Shown here: positions 1 to 8,768 of the stretch, piece by piece
Layout of the letters: each line of letters begins with the position of its first letter
How positions within the stretch are numbered: the stretch's first letter is position 1
NCBI RefSeq assembly: GCF_964642095.1
Contig: NZ_OZ209244.1
Location: forward strand, 1,798,001-1,862,000
Length of the DNA stretch: 64,000 bases
Reading direction: 5' to 3'
Origin: Fretibacterium fastidiosum
Lineage (GTDB): Bacteria > Synergistota > Synergistia > Synergistales > Aminobacteriaceae
Position numbers and translations under genes: made by a program
The notes under the pieces: model-generated
Told to the model about the DNA's origin: nothing
Seen by the model: only the letters and a program-made list of their open reading frames with translations
Database searches by the model: none

Positions 1-2438
1 CACAACAGGTTATCCATACCGGAAAGCTCCATCACCATGTCCCGCTCGTAGCCGTTCATGTCCTCCTCGGCGGTGTAGAGGGACTTTGCGATCGCCGCGG
101 TGTGACGGACCGGAGAGATGACCTCCCGCAGACGAAAGGAGGGACGGCAGATGATCTTTCCCTGATTCAGCAGAAGCTCAAAACGCTTCCTTCGGTGTTC
201 CGTCAGCAGCGCGTTGATCTTTTCCTGAATCTTCCTGAAGTACGGGAAGGGCGATTGCTCCATGTCCCCAAGCTGATCTGAGTCCATGTTCTCCACGACG
301 CGCTCGACGTACTTTCTCAGGTCAACGTCGCTGATGCAGTTGATCTTTGACGAAAGCTGCTCGAAGATCGTCTGCCGACACACGGCTATCCTCACGGTGG
401 AGGGCTGGGAGCTGAACCACTTTTTGAACTGGAGGCTATCCGCTTCGGAGAGCTTCCAGGCCCTGGGAGCCTCGCCCTTCGCCCCCACGTCCACGCCGCC
501 GATCTGGGTGTTCATCGTGCTGAAGTCGATCATCGTGTCTTTGTTCCGCAACGTGAAGTCCACCGTCAGGTCCTCCGGCTCCACGATCTCATAGTTGGCG
601 TAGTCCCCCTCGTCCAGGGAGAGCAGGAGCATCTCCTTCTGTATCATGAACTGCGGAAGGATCAGTTTCTGCGCCGTCTCCCGATACTCCTCCCGCATCG
701 CAAAATACTCCATCTTCTCCCGCACCTCCACCGGAACGCGCGACAGGCCGCCGCCGTTTTTGCCGTCCCCGCCTTCCTCCTTCTCCATCTCCGCCTCGTA
801 TTTCGCGTTTTGCTCCAGCGCGCGGGCTAAGAGGTCATGACCGGGAATTTCGTCGGATATTTCAGGTTCCGACGAGCGATCCTCGTCCGGTTTCATCGCC
901 TCCGCCACCCTGGTTTTCAGCGCGACGACGTCCACGTCCTGGTCCTCATTTGCCTCTGGAGTCTCATGGGCGCCCGATGGGTTCATTGAATCCGCTTCGG
1001 GGGAGATGTGGAGCTGCAGGGCGGAAGGTTGCGTGTCCGCCTCGGCGGCGGGCGCAGAGTCCTCCGCGCGGTAGTCCCGACTGCTGAAGCCTGCGTTGTT
1101 CAACCCTGCCACCACGCGCTCCAGCGTGTCGTAGAAGTCGGCCGACGACGTGATGACGTAGGAGAGGTTCAACACCTCGCTCTTGTTTTTTCGCGCGTGC
1201 GGAAGGCGCAGGACGCGCCCCAGTATCTGCTCCACGTCGACCGGCGAAGATCGGTTTGCCACCGTGGCCAGCACGTAGGCAAAGGGGCAGTCCCAGCCCT
1301 CCTTCAGCGCGTTGACCGTGATGATAAAGCGCACCGGGCAGTCCTGCGAGAGCAGGTCCACGCCCCGCAGCTCGTCCCGGTCGGCGGTCTTTATGGCGAT
1401 CTGCGCCTCCGGGATGCCCGCATCCACCAGCGTGTCCCTGATCTTCTGGTATGTCGCGTTGTCCGTGCTGTTCTTCGGCTGGGCCTGAAACAGGGCGATG
1501 GGGCGGATGTACGCCCCGGACTTCTCCGAGGCGGCGGCCCGCTCCAGCTTCTCCCGGATGCTGATGGCGTCTGCGTACACGTCGCCCTGGGTTCGGCGGT
1601 TATAGACGATGACCGGTAGCTTCACCATGTGCTCTCGCTTCAGCTGCACGGCGTCCACGAAGGAGATCACGTTGCTCCTTTCCTTCGGTGTGGCCGTCAG
1701 CTCCAGCACGAAGCAGGGGTTGAAGTTCGCCAGCATCTCCCGGCTCAACTCGCTTTGGGCGTGGTGGCTCTCGTCCACGATCACCATTGGATTCATGCGG
1801 CGGATGACCTGTATCAGCGCCGTGTCGTCGGCCTCCGCCGATGCGCCGCCGCTTTCGGCCTCCTGCTCCCTGTAAAATCTGGCGAAGGGAGCCAGGTTCC
1901 CGTTCTCCTGATAGGCCTTTCGGCCCTCCTTATTCTTTGTCCGGAAGGAATCATAGGACAGCACGAAGACGGAGAGCTGCTCCGTCACGGCCACGGGGTT
2001 GAAGTTCTGGCCGTTCAGAAGTTCCTGTTTCGTATAGACCTCAACGCGGCCGCTGAAGTCCAGGTTCAACTGCTGGCGGTAGGGGTGGCTGGCGGTGGAG
2101 AGCGCCTGATGCGTCTGCGTCAGGATAGCGTCCGATGGCACGAGCCACGCTACGGCCCGCACGCGACGGGCGGGCATGGCATTGAAGACCCGGCGCACCG
2201 CGTTGGCAGCGATGAAGGTTTTGCCGCCGCCGGTGGGCACCTTCAGGCACACTTCCGGCACACCCTCCAGTCCGACGCGGTAGGTCGCCATTCCGCTTTT
2301 TCCGCCATCGGTCACGGGCACGCCCCGCTCCTCCCACAATCGGCGGTAGGCCTCCCTGCTGTTCTGCGTTTCGTTCAACAAGTCAAGGAAACGCGACAGA
2401 TCGGCGAGGACATCCTGTTGATACGATTTCAACTCCAT
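1..2438 (-). CDS. res: Type III restriction enzyme, Res helicase/nuclease subunit (3' end cut by window)
   Basis: Restriction subunit of a type III restriction-modification system; with Mod it recognises, translocates on and cuts unmodified DNA using ATP. Reading the minus strand from the ATG at 2436-2438 gives MELKSYQQ, then a Walker A motif (VPTGGGKTF, about residue 70), a DEAD/H box as VDESHH near 1770, an SAT-like motif LTATPK and a motif VI-like region (EQILGRVLR), all typical of Res superfamily 2 helicases. The frame stays open to base 1, about 812 codons; the C-terminal PD-(D/E)XK endonuclease domain should lie beyond the edge. The start sits 12 nt downstream of the mod stop behind a purine-rich GGGGGCGCGAAAG, so mod and res are one operon. 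I see no frameshift in the visible part. Confidence 0.93.
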   Translation of the reverse strand, partial: MELKSYQQDVLADLSRFLDLLNETQNSREAYRRLWEERGVPVTDGGKSGMATYRVGLEGVPEVCLKVPTGGGKTFIAANAVRRVFNAMPARRVRAVAWLVPSDAILTQTHQALSTASHPYRQQLNLDFSGRVEVYTKQELLNGQNFNPVAVTEQLSVFVLSYDSFRTKNKEGRKAYQENGNLAPFARFYREQEAESGGASAEADDTALIQVIRRMNPMVIVDESHHAQSELSREMLANFNPCFVLELTATPKERSNVISFVDAVQLKREHMVKLPVIVYNRRTQGDVYADAISIREKLERAAASEKSGAYIRPIALFQAQPKNSTDNATYQKIRDTLVDAGIPEAQIAIKTADRDELRGVDLLSQDCPVRFIITVNALKEGWDCPFAYVLATVANRSSPVDVEQILGRVLRLPHARKNKSEVLNLSYVITSSADFYDTLERVVAGLNNAGFSSRDYRAEDSAPAAEADTQPSALQLHISPEADSMNPSGAHETPEANEDQDVDVVALKTRVAEAMKPDEDRSSEPEISDEIPGHDLLARALEQNAKYEAEMEKEEGGDGKNGGGLSRVPVEVREKMEYFAMREEYRETAQKLILPQFMIQKEMLLLSLDEGDYANYEIVEPEDLTVDFTLRNKDTMIDFSTMNTQIGGVDVGAKGEAPRAWKLSEADSLQFKKWFSSQPSTVRIAVCRQTIFEQLSSKINCISDVDLRKYVERVVENMDSDQLGDMEQSPFPYFRKIQEKINALLTEHRRKRFELLLNQGKIICRPSFRLREVISPVRHTAAIAKSLYTAEEDMNGYERDMVMELSGMDNLL

Positions 2439-2450
2439 CTTTCGCGCCCC

Positions 2451-4175
2451 CTATATCTTCGTTATGTCCCGCGGGATTTTCTTAAATAAGACTCCGTATT
2501 TTTTCAGCTTGGCCGCCGACAAGGTGCAGATGTCCGCGTAGATGACTCTGGCAGCCGGCCCCGCCGGGAGCGTCCGCAAAAAGGCTTCGTCCAGGGCCGT
2601 GGGGCGGTCCGGCTCGTAGTAGAAATAGTACTCCGTCCCGTTCCATTCCCCCAGGCGCCAGGGGCTGGCGTCCGTTGGCGCCCCGGCCCAGGGCTGGCGC
2701 GTCTCCGTGTACCACACGTACTCCATCAGGCGCTCCGTCGGCGTCCTGGGGTTGATCAGGCCCTCCGCCGTCATCACCGTCGGGCCCAGCTCACAGAAGG
2801 TGAAGTCTCCACCCGTGCCTTCCGTGCCGCCGTAGCCGTTGATGACCCGGCGCACGCGCTCCGCCGTGATGCTCTCGGCGTAGTCCATCATCTCGACGAG
2901 GATGAACCGCCGCCGCCCGCCGTCGGCTTTGTTCATATTCAGCACGGCGTGGGCCGTGGTGCCGGACCCGGCGAAGGAATCCAGGATGATGGAGTCGGGG
3001 TCGCCCGCTATCTTCAACACGAACTCTACCAGCCGCCGGGGTTTCGGTGTGTCAAAGGTGGCCCGGCCGTCGAAGATGGCCAGCATCTCCTTCTTCGCCT
3101 CGTCGGTGTGCCCCGTCTCCGCGTAGGTCCACAGATTCGTCGGCAGACGTCCGCCCACGCTGTCGAGGTATGTCTTTCTCGTGATGCCGCCTTTGCCGCC
3201 CTTCGTGAAGTAGAACCGTGGCCACTGGCCCCGCTTGTACACCTTTCGCGCATCGGCGGCGGCCTTCTCCGGAGGAACCGCCAACACGATGGCCTGCACT
3301 CCGGGGCGCACCTCCTCCGCCGCCACGCCGCACACGATCGCCCGTGCCTCCTCGTCGTGGAGGTCTTGCAGCTTGTAGGCCGTCCACCCGCTCATGATCT
3401 CCAGCATCTGGTCCTGTCCGAAGGTCCAACAACGTCCATTTGTTGGGTAAATCATCTCGCCGGTAAAGGGGTGCTGGATGGCGTACACCATGCCCTGATG
3501 GGTGGCCGCGCCGGGCGCAAAGGGGTTATCAGAGCGCCACAAGGCTACGTCGTTGTCTGGGTTCCTATATTTTGCGTCCATCTCTTCCGTCCTTGGGAGT
3601 TTGTTTGGATTCCAGCCGGGACGCCGGCTGTAGGTCAGGATGTGTTCCACCTCGTTGACGATGCCCTTGGAGTCGTTGCGGGTGGAGTAGGTGCGCTGCC
3701 ATGAGATATTGGACACGAAGCAGTCCGGGCCGAATATCTCATCACACACGGCCTTCAGGTTGGAGTATTCCGCGTCGTCAATGCTGATGAAGATCGCGCC
3801 GGCAGGGCTCAACAGGCGGTGCAGCAGCCGAAGGCGCGGGTACATCATGCAGAGCCATTTGTCGTGTCGGCTCAGGTCCTCGCCCTCTTTTCCCACCACC
3901 GCCCCCAGCCAGCGACGGATCCTCGGGTCGTTCACGTTGTCGTTGTACACCCAGCCCTCGTTGCCGGTGTTGTATGGCGGGTCGATGTACACGCACTTAA
4001 CGCGACCTTCGTAGCGCGGCAGAAGGGCCTTGAGGGCCTCCAAGTTGTCGCCGCGTATGATGAGGTTGTCGCTCTCATCGGCCCCCACGGTGTATTTCTT
4101 CTCCAGCACGCGGAAGGGGACCTCCTGGTGGTGGTTGATCACCTTGTCCTTCCCGATCCATTCAAGCGTTGGCAT
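2451..4175 (-). CDS. mod: Type III restriction-modification DNA methyltransferase, Mod subunit
   Basis: Site-specific DNA methyltransferase, probably an adenine-N6 enzyme, that gives the type III system its specificity. The 574-residue product has the catalytic DPPYNTG motif at about residues 65-71 and the S-adenosylmethionine motif FAGSGTT near residues 396-402. The order DPPY before FxGxG is that of beta-class amino-methyltransferases. The stretch between them (roughly 160-340) would hold the target-recognition domain. The N-terminus MPTLEWIGKDKV is typical of Mod proteins. It lies first in a mod-res operon. Neighbouring three rpn genes, divergently transcribed, make this a small defence cluster. 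No phase-variable simple repeat is visible in the gene. Confidence 0.95.
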   Translation of the reverse strand: MPTLEWIGKDKVINHHQEVPFRVLEKKYTVGADESDNLIIRGDNLEALKALLPRYEGRVKCVYIDPPYNTGNEGWVYNDNVNDPRIRRWLGAVVGKEGEDLSRHDKWLCMMYPRLRLLHRLLSPAGAIFISIDDAEYSNLKAVCDEIFGPDCFVSNISWQRTYSTRNDSKGIVNEVEHILTYSRRPGWNPNKLPRTEEMDAKYRNPDNDVALWRSDNPFAPGAATHQGMVYAIQHPFTGEMIYPTNGRCWTFGQDQMLEIMSGWTAYKLQDLHDEEARAIVCGVAAEEVRPGVQAIVLAVPPEKAAADARKVYKRGQWPRFYFTKGGKGGITRKTYLDSVGGRLPTNLWTYAETGHTDEAKKEMLAIFDGRATFDTPKPRRLVEFVLKIAGDPDSIILDSFAGSGTTAHAVLNMNKADGGRRRFILVEMMDYAESITAERVRRVINGYGGTEGTGGDFTFCELGPTVMTAEGLINPRTPTERLMEYVWYTETRQPWAGAPTDASPWRLGEWNGTEYYFYYEPDRPTALDEAFLRTLPAGPAARVIYADICTLSAAKLKKYGVLFKKIPRDITKI

Positions 4176-4348
4176 GAGCTGTACCTCCGTTGGTTCGTTC
4201 GTTCCGCTCCAGATACGAGCCGTGCGGCCTGCTCTGACCGTGGCCGTGACCCCGCGTCGGCCTCTTCAGTCGGATGCCTCCCCCGTAAGGAGTAAACTCG
4301 ATTTTATCACCAACCTTTGCTGTGTGATCGCCCCGATCGCCGGCACAA

Positions 4349-4375
4349 GTCGCCTCCCTTTTCCGGGGAGGCGAC
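4349..4375. repeat. Inverted repeat in the mod/rpn divergent intergenic region
   Basis: A 10-bp perfect inverted repeat (GTCGCCTCCC / GGGAGGCGAC) with a 7-nt loop lies between the divergent mod and first rpn genes. It could form a hairpin in the mod leader transcript or be a relic of the GC-rich dispersed repeats seen elsewhere in the window. No T-run follows on either strand, so it is not an obvious terminator. I see no gene in the rest of 4176-4546. Confidence 0.5.
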
Positions 4376-4502
4376 GACGTATTCTGGTTCGGGGAAGGTT
4401 GATTGATTGAACGCAGAGTTTCGTCAACGCAGGTTTTTGCGTGTTGACCCTGGGTTACGCGCAAAATGCGCTGCAAATTTGGGGTTTGTGACCCGTTGTT
4501 GC

Positions 4503-4508
4503 TATAAT
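4503..4508 (+). promoter_or_regulatory. Probable -10 box upstream of first rpn gene
   Basis: A consensus TATAAT sits 39 nt upstream of the proposed ATG of the first rpn gene. No good -35 hexamer lies 16-18 nt upstream, so the promoter is tentative. The two downstream copies have no comparable -10 in their short spacers, so all three may be read from here. Confidence 0.5.
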
Positions 4509-4546
4509 AAAGCCAACGAATACGTTGCCTGCTGGGGGTGATGAAC

Positions 4547-5659
4547 ATGGATGATGACAAGGGAGAGAAGTCGAGGGGCGTTCCGGTGATGACGACGCAC
4601 GAACGGCAGGAGATGCTGAACCTCCAGGAGCAGGGGGAGCTGCCGGAGAACATCGACCGCTCCACCGACCTGTACTTCCGCTTCCTGCTGGGGACGCCGG
4701 CGCGGGGCCGGCTGCTTCGCGATATGCTGAACGCCTTCTTCGGCGCCCTGGGCTATCCCCTGCTGCAGACGGTGACCCTCACGGACACCGAGCGCGAGCC
4801 CGAGGCGCTGGGGGCGAAGTACACGCGCCTCGACCTGACGGCGCTGGACGATCTGGGCCGCACCCTCCACATCGAGATGCAGCGGGAGAACTACACCCAC
4901 TTTCAAAAGCGCTGCCTCTTCTACCTGTGCCGGAACTACACGAGGTCGCTCAAGAGGGGCGAAGGGTACGCGAGCCTGTCCCCGATCGTCTCCATCTCCC
5001 TGTTGGGATTCGACCTTTTCGAGGGAGAGCGTGGGCTGTGGGACTTTGCGCTGATGAACCCTGATACGGGGCGTCGCCTGATGGAGGCGGACGACCTTCT
5101 TCTGTTCTACGTCGAGCTGAACAAGGCGTCGCGCCCCCTTCGGGAGCTGCGGGCGAAGCTGAAGGCGAGGCCGGGGCACGTTCTGAGCCCCGAGGAGCGT
5201 GCGCAGGTATGGGGAGGCTACATCAACAACGAGAGCGAGGGGTTGGCCCTGCTGCGCGAGAGCTTGTCGGGGGATACCGTTTTTTCGGAGGTGAGCGAGG
5301 TGGAGCAGGAGTACTGGAGTTCTCCGGAGAACCGCTACTATCAGCTGCGGGAGATGATGACGCAGCTGGATTATAAGGCGATTCGTGAGGACCGTCTGGC
5401 GGAGGCGACGAGGGCAGTCCGTGAAAAGGCTTGGGCCGAGGGTGTAGCCGAGGGCAGAGCTAAAGGCGAGGCTAAGGGCTGGACTAAAGGCAAAGCTGAG
5501 GGCAAAGCTGAAGGCAAGGCCGAGGGCATAGCCGAGGGCGAGTTACTGGGCAGGCAGGAGACGGCGCGCGCCATGCTGCGGGAAGGGATGTCCCCGGCTT
5601 CTGTCGCGCGCTTCACCCGCCTTTCCCCGGGCGAGGTCGAAGCCCTGAAGGGGAGTTGA
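4547..5659 (+). CDS. Rpn-family recombination-promoting nuclease/putative transposase, copy 1
   Basis: Member of the Rpn (PDDEXK_2, transposase_31-like) nuclease family; E. coli relatives are DNA nucleases that promote RecA-independent recombination, and some act in phage defence. The conserved TDLYFRFLLGT block is at residues 40-50 and the nuclease core follows as LDLTALDDLGRTLHIEMQ, giving candidate catalytic D96, E110 and Q112. The last third is charged and ends with a run of four-residue repeats (consensus KAEG/xAKG, eight units) before ELLGRQETARAMLREGM. I prefer the ATG at 4547, since GGGGGTGAT at 4534-4542 is a good ribosome-binding site for it; GTG 4538 and ATG 4541 overlap that site. 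It is the first of three tandem copies. Confidence 0.9.
   Translation: MDDDKGEKSRGVPVMTTHERQEMLNLQEQGELPENIDRSTDLYFRFLLGTPARGRLLRDMLNAFFGALGYPLLQTVTLTDTEREPEALGAKYTRLDLTALDDLGRTLHIEMQRENYTHFQKRCLFYLCRNYTRSLKRGEGYASLSPIVSISLLGFDLFEGERGLWDFALMNPDTGRRLMEADDLLLFYVELNKASRPLRELRAKLKARPGHVLSPEERAQVWGGYINNESEGLALLRESLSGDTVFSEVSEVEQEYWSSPENRYYQLREMMTQLDYKAIREDRLAEATRAVREKAWAEGVAEGRAKGEAKGWTKGKAEGKAEGKAEGIAEGELLGRQETARAMLREGMSPASVARFTRLSPGEVEALKGS
5444..5539 (+). repeat. In-frame 12-nt tandem repeat (8 units) in rpn copy 1
   Basis: Eight consecutive 12-nt units encode the tetrapeptides VAEG, RAKG, EAKG, WTKG, KAEG, KAEG, KAEG and IAEG. The same place in copy 2 holds four units (EAKG, WTKG, KAEG, KAEG) and copy 3 only two (EAKG, KAEG). 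Length therefore varies in frame between otherwise near-identical genes. Confidence 0.9.
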
Positions 5660-5710
5660 GAGGACGGACGATCGGCGGATTCGCGTGGCCGTTTTCAGGG
5701 AGTGATGAAC

Positions 5711-6775
5711 GTGGATGATGGCAAGGGAGAGAAGGCGAGGGTCGTTCCGGCGATGACGACGCACGAGCGGCAGGAGATGCTGAACCTCCAGGAGCAGGGG
5801 GAGCTGCCGGAGAACATCGACCGCTCCACCGACCTGTACTTCCGCTTCCTGCTGGGGACGCCGGCGCGGGGCCGGCTGCTTCGCGATATGCTGAACGCCT
5901 TCTTCGGCGCCCTGGGCTATCCCCTGTTGCAGACGGTGACCCTCACGGACACCGAGCGCGAGCCCGAGGCGCTGGGGGCGAAGTACACGCGCCTCGACCT
6001 GACGGCGCTGGACGACCTGGGCCGCACCCTCCACATCGAGATGCAGCGGGAGAACTACACCCACTTTCAGAAGCGCTGCCTCTTCTACCTGTGTCGGAAC
6101 TACACGAGGTCGCTCAAGAGGGGCGAGGGGTACGCGAGCCTGTCCCCGATCGTCTCCATCTCCCTGTTGGGATTCGACCTTTTCGAGGGAGAGCGTGGGC
6201 TGTGGGACTTCGCACTGATGAACCCCGGGACGGGGCGTCGTCTGATGGAGGTGGACGACCTTCTTCTGTTCTACGTCGAGCTGAACAAGGCGAAGCACCC
6301 CCTTCGGGAGCTGCGGGCGAAGCTGAAGGCGAGGCCGGGGCACATTCTGAGTCCCGAGGAGCGCGCGCAGGTATGGGGAGGCTACATCAACAACGAGAGC
6401 GAGGGGCTGGCCCTTCTGCGCGAGAGCTTGTCGGGGGATACCGTTTTTTCGGAGGTGAGCGAGGTGGAGCAGGAGTACTGGAGTTCTCCGGAGAACCGCT
6501 ACTATCAGCTGCGGGAGATGATGACGCAACTGGATTACAAGGCGATTCGGGAGGACCGGCTGGTGGAGGCGACGAGGGCGGTCCGCGAGAAGGCTTGGGC
6601 TGAGGGCGAGGCTAAAGGCTGGACTAAAGGTAAAGCTGAAGGTAAAGCCGAGGGCGAGCTGTTGGGCAGGCAGGAGACGGCACGCGCCATGCTGCGGGAA
6701 GGGATGTCTCCGGCTTCCGTCGCGCGCTTCACCCGCCTTTCCCCGGGCGAGGTCGAGGCCCTGAAGGAGCGTTGA
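5711..6775 (+). CDS. Rpn-family recombination-promoting nuclease/putative transposase, copy 2
   Basis: Second tandem Rpn-family gene, nearly identical to copy 1 through the nuclease core (same TDLYFRFLLGT, LDLTALDD and HIEMQ blocks). Differences are mostly a few substitutions and the shorter C-terminal tetrapeptide repeat (four units instead of eight). The start is probably the GTG at 5711, which lines up with the ATG of copy 1 and has AGGGAGTGAT just upstream; ATG 5705 is an alternative inside that site. The spacer from copy 1 is about 50 nt and is itself duplicated before copy 3. The product would be 354 residues. The function follows copy 1: nuclease linked to recombination or defence by family knowledge only. 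Confidence 0.88.
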   Translation: MDDGKGEKARVVPAMTTHERQEMLNLQEQGELPENIDRSTDLYFRFLLGTPARGRLLRDMLNAFFGALGYPLLQTVTLTDTEREPEALGAKYTRLDLTALDDLGRTLHIEMQRENYTHFQKRCLFYLCRNYTRSLKRGEGYASLSPIVSISLLGFDLFEGERGLWDFALMNPGTGRRLMEVDDLLLFYVELNKAKHPLRELRAKLKARPGHILSPEERAQVWGGYINNESEGLALLRESLSGDTVFSEVSEVEQEYWSSPENRYYQLREMMTQLDYKAIREDRLVEATRAVREKAWAEGEAKGWTKGKAEGKAEGELLGRQETARAMLREGMSPASVARFTRLSPGEVEALKER

Positions 6776-6826
6776 GGGGACGGACGATCGGCAGATTTGC
6801 GTGGCCGCTTTCAGGGGGTGATGAGC

Positions 6827-7855
6827 ATGGATGAGGACAAGGCGAGGGTTGTTCCGGCGATGACGACGCACGAACGGCAGGAGATGCTGAACCTCCAGGA
6901 GCAGGGGGAGCTGCCGGAGAACATCGACCGCTCCACCGACCTGTACTTCCGCTTCCTGCTGGGGACGCCGGCGCGGGGCCGGCTGCTTCGCGATATGCTG
7001 AACGCCTTCTTCGGCGCCCTGGGCTATCCCCTGCTGCAGACGGTGACCCTCACGGACACCGAGCGCGAGCCCGAGGCGCTGGGGGCGAAGTACACGCGCC
7101 TCGACCTGACGGCGCTGGACGATCTGGGCCGCACCCTCCACATCGAGATGCAGCGGGAGAACTACACCCACTTTCAAAAGCGCTGCCTCTTCTACCTGTG
7201 CCGGAACTACACGAGGTCGCTCAAGAGGGGCGAAGGGTACGCGAGCCTGTCCCCGATCGTCTCCATCTCCCTGTTGGGATTCGACCTTTTCGAGGGAGAG
7301 CGTGGGCTGTGGGACTTTGCGCTGATGAATCCCGGTACGGGGCGTCGTCTGATGGAGGCGGACGACCTTCTTCTGTTCTACGTCGAGTTGAACAAGGCGA
7401 AGCACCCCCTGCGGGAGCTGCGGGCGAAGCTGAAGGCGAGGCCGGGGCACGTTCTGAGCCCCGAGGAGCGCGCGCAGGTATGGGGAGGCTACATCAACAA
7501 CGAGAGCGAGGGGTTGGCCCTGCTGCGCGAGAGCTTGTCGGGGGATACCGTTTTTTCGGAGGTGAGCGAGGTGGAGCAGGAGTACTGGAGTTCTCCGGAG
7601 AACCGCTACTATCAGCTGCGGGAGATGATGACGCAGCTGGATTACAAGGCGATTCGGGAGGACCGGTTGGCGGAGGCAACGAGGGCGGTCCGCGAGAAGG
7701 CCTGGGCCGAGGGCGAGGCTAAAGGTAAAGCTGAGGGCGAACTGCTTGGCAGGCAGGAGACGGCGCGCGCCATGCTGCGGGAAGGGATGTCCCTGGCTTC
7801 CGTTGCACGCTTCACCCGCCTTTCCCCGGGCGAGGTCGAGGCCCTGAAGATTTAG
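6827..7855 (+). CDS. Rpn-family recombination-promoting nuclease/putative transposase, copy 3
   Basis: Third tandem Rpn-family gene, again nearly identical in the nuclease core. Its N-terminus is shorter by a few residues (MDEDKARVVPAMTT) and the C-terminal tetrapeptide repeat has only two units. The end also differs (EALKI instead of EALKGS or EALKER), which suggests the duplication boundary lies just upstream of the stop. ATG 6827 is chosen because GGGGGTGATGAGC precedes it, as in the other copies; the open frame extends upstream but without a ribosome-binding site. Nothing with coding signs follows for 170 bp, then a transposase remnant on the other strand. Confidence 0.88.
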   Translation: MDEDKARVVPAMTTHERQEMLNLQEQGELPENIDRSTDLYFRFLLGTPARGRLLRDMLNAFFGALGYPLLQTVTLTDTEREPEALGAKYTRLDLTALDDLGRTLHIEMQRENYTHFQKRCLFYLCRNYTRSLKRGEGYASLSPIVSISLLGFDLFEGERGLWDFALMNPGTGRRLMEADDLLLFYVELNKAKHPLRELRAKLKARPGHVLSPEERAQVWGGYINNESEGLALLRESLSGDTVFSEVSEVEQEYWSSPENRYYQLREMMTQLDYKAIREDRLAEATRAVREKAWAEGEAKGKAEGELLGRQETARAMLREGMSLASVARFTRLSPGEVEALKI

Positions 7856-8031
7856 GAAGGTGCTGAAGGATACCCTTAGTTTGAACCAAAATCCTCAGGC
7901 AAAGTTTTAACGTGTAGCGGAGATAGATTTTGTGCGTTTTCTGCCGCACCTGCCAGGCGCGGCAGAAAACGTGCAGGCCTGCCCTCACTCTATGTTAAAA
8001 ATTTCCCGTAAAATTAAAACTTTCGACCCTG

Positions 8032-8531
8032 TCAACCGCCAGAGAAAAAGCCATCCTTGAGACACTCTTCGCTGAGCCAGGGTGACCGTTTTTCCTGAAA
8101 AGACTGCTTCCAGGGATGGTTTGGGACGGGCGTGTGGGTTTTTGCAGGTTCGCCCTCATTTCCTTTTGTCGCATTGCTCGGAGCGGCACGCTCCGCCTTC
8201 TCGACCTCCCTCATCTCGATACGACATCCCTTGTGAATGACCCATATCTTTCCTGAGAGACTCTCCCTGACCTCCACATCGGAACGGGCCATAAAGGCTT
8301 TCTCAGGGGTGTTGGGGGCATAGGTTCGTCCTTTGTAAGAAATGCTTCCGCCGCAATCCATCTTACGCATCTCCCGGTGAGCGAAAAGGAAATCCACATC
8401 GACCCTTTCTGCAGGCTCAACGTAGGCGCTCTCCTGTTCTGCGGGCAGAACCGCTTCCTGCCCGCCAGCAGCTCCATGACCTTGATGCGCTTGATCTCTT
8501 TTTGTGACAATGCCACTCGCTCCTGCTTCAT
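8032..8531 (-). pseudogene. Decayed ISNCY-like transposase remnant
   Basis: The minus strand carries two pieces of what looks like one transposase in different frames. From 8531 the reading MKQERVALSQKEIKRIKVMELLAG resembles the helix-turn-helix start of ISNCY-family transposases. It then breaks, and another frame gives VDVDFLFAHREMRKMD followed by GGSISYKGRTYAP, like the RVDxxFA and ISFxGR stretches near the C-terminus of that family. About 250 central residues seem deleted. Flanking sequences GATACCCTTA (7869-7878) and TTATAGGGTAAC (8592-8603) may be degenerate terminal inverted repeats. The family call is from memory of motifs and is moderate. The rest of 7856-8639 shows no gene. Confidence 0.6.
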
Positions 8532-8639
8532 ACCTAAGTATCACCCAAAGACCTGCCTCCCGCGGAGAGGGGTGACATTTTCTCTGACTACTTATAGGGT
8601 AACATGATCACTGATCAACGACAAACTTTGAGGCCCTGC

Positions 8640-8668
8640 TTGACAGAAACGACAGGGGTAGGTATACT
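8640..8668 (+). promoter_or_regulatory. Promoter of the tRNA operon
   Basis: TTGACA (8640-8645), a 17-nt spacer and TATACT (8663-8668) form a near-consensus sigma-70 promoter. The predicted transcript would begin about 8675, nine bases before tRNA-Val. Confidence 0.85.
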
Positions 8669-8683
8669 ATCTTTCGTGCTTGA

Positions 8684-8758
8684 GGGCGGATAGTTCAGCG
8701 GTAGAACACCTGCCTTACACGCAGGGGGTCACAGGTTCGAACCCTGTTTCGCCCACCA
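8684..8758 (+). tRNA. tRNA-Val (anticodon TAC)
   Basis: Complete cloverleaf: acceptor GGGCGGA pairs with TTCGCCC, anticodon stem CCTGC/GCAGG holds loop CTTACAC with anticodon TAC, the T loop reads GGTTCGAACCC, and CCA is encoded. First of four tRNAs in one transcript. Confidence 0.97.
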
Positions 8759-8768
8759 TTGAAAAAGC

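Larger units (their letters stand above)
4534..7855 (+). repeat. Tandem triplication of an ~1.1-kb rpn unit
   Basis: Three direct repeats, each made of the ribosome-binding site, the rpn coding sequence and, between copies, a near-identical spacer that begins TGAGAGGACGGACGATCGGC or TGAGGGGACGGACGATCGGC. Long stretches are identical at the DNA level, including synonymous sites, so the expansion is recent or the copies are being homogenised by gene conversion. The unit is 1.09 to 1.16 kb depending on the tetrapeptide-repeat count. Confidence 0.9.

Noticed and set aside
5543..7450. Long minus-strand open frame (635 codons) across the rpn copies
   Set aside because: It is antisense to two rpn genes, low in complexity (Val/Glu/Arg/Leu-rich) and its internal repetition just mirrors the triplication.
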